64,000 nucleotides of DNA, taken from positions 102,142-166,141 of the forward strand of contig NZ_PYWM01000009.1 of NCBI RefSeq assembly GCF_003049665.1, read 5' to 3'. Each line of letters starts with the position of its first letter. Position 1 is the stretch's first letter. The DNA is from Lysinibacillus mangiferihumi. GTDB lineage: Bacteria; Bacillota; Bacilli; Bacillales_A; Planococcaceae. The notes under the pieces are model-generated. The model saw only the letters and a list, made by a program, of their open reading frames with translations, was not told the origin of the DNA and made no database searches. The position numbers and the translations under genes were made by a program. Shown one piece after another: positions 63,829 through 64,000 of the stretch.

Positions 63829-64000
63829 TTATCCTCCAAAAAACAAACTATTTTTGGATATTAATCTAGAAGCGATAATATTTATTAGAAAAAATACAGT
63901 TATCCAGAAAATTTGGATAATTATCGGTATAAAAATACTTAATGTTGAATTTGTTATATATGAAATTGGTGTGCTTATGATTGCTTGAAAGGGGAAAAAA
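63829..64000 (-). CDS. ABC-2-type permease, C-terminal part (cut by the window edge)
   Basis: An open frame of 56 codons ending at 63829. It reads PFQAIISTPISYI, then two hydrophobic stretches and RLISKNSLFFGG at the stop, matching the C-terminal end of a DUF990-type permease (final helices and GG end). It forms a heteromeric pair with the following permease, which begins 8 bp after its stop. The start lies outside the window. Confidence 0.75.
   Translation of the reverse strand, partial: FFPFQAIISTPISYITNSTLSIFIPIIIQIFWITVFFLINIIASRLISKNSLFFGG

Overview
The window looks like a chromosomal segment of a low-GC, spore-forming member of the Bacillales, most likely Lysinibacillus or a close relative. 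The signs are a GerA-type germinant receptor operon, a Ku/LigD end-joining pair, meso-diaminopimelate dehydrogenase, an S-box (SAM-I) leader before metA, a T-box leader, a CcpC-like site before aconitase, and AGGAGG-type ribosome binding sites throughout. No rRNA, tRNA, CRISPR array or phage structural gene was seen.

Layout. 0.5-9.4 kb is housekeeping: plsY, a HesB-like gene, a four-gene germinant receptor operon (A, C, small D-like, B), metA with a SAM riboswitch, a GIY-YIG protein and the panF pair. 9.6-22.8 kb is a catabolic block: a nine-gene minus-strand operon running from a Liv-type ABC transporter (K, G, F, H, M) into a KAS III-like enzyme, an alpha/beta hydrolase, a FabG-like reductase and an acyl-CoA ligase. 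It has a cre-like palindrome before livK, and behind it lie a second hydrolase and a large MalT/BTAD-type activator. 23-26.5 kb holds ddh, a Crp-like regulator and an MFS transporter.

26.5-34.5 kb is accessory and partly decayed. It has a secreted pro-toxin-like gene overlapping a small membrane protein (candidate bacteriocin and immunity), a MocR/LysE pair, a TsaC/Sua5-like module, a halocin C8-like pro-bacteriocin, a degraded copy of an ABC ATPase, and a T-box leader whose gene has been lost. 34.7-49.1 kb returns to core genes: an ECF sigma factor with a probable anti-sigma, Lrp, a DJ-1 gene broken by a nonsense codon, a metal-linked permease pair, aconitase, a chemoreceptor, an MBL hydrolase, LigD/Ku and a beta-lactamase-fold hydrolase.

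49.1-57.5 kb is an AT-rich island bounded by a perfect 35-bp direct repeat of the 3' end of the beta-lactamase-fold gene. It carries the most unusual system here: promoter and operator, a 15-codon peptide gene, a hairpin, an MccB/ThiF-like E1 enzyme gene, a cytoplasmic solute-binding-like protein, an M3 oligoendopeptidase homologue whose zinc motif is mutated (HELGG), and an MFS exporter. The order peptide, hairpin, E1 enzyme, exporter recalls microcin C-type peptide-nucleotide loci, but the peptide does not end in Asn, and the two extra proteins are unusual. The E1 gene carries two frameshifts, one in an (ATTT)4 tract, so the locus is decaying or switchable. The island also has a BcrA-type ABC transporter with a divergent 51-codon membrane peptide; a damaged copy of that pair sits at 33.5-34.1 kb.

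57.7-59.3 kb holds a RibD/DHFR-like reductase and a divergent WYL regulator. 59.5-64 kb is the end of another peptide-antibiotic locus: an IS66 transposase fragment, a full-length class I lanthipeptide dehydratase (LanB) and two ABC-2 permeases, the last cut by the window edge. Overall, four separate antimicrobial-peptide-like loci (27.5, 32.7, 54 and 61 kb) lie in about 37 kb, mixed with pseudogenes and repeats.
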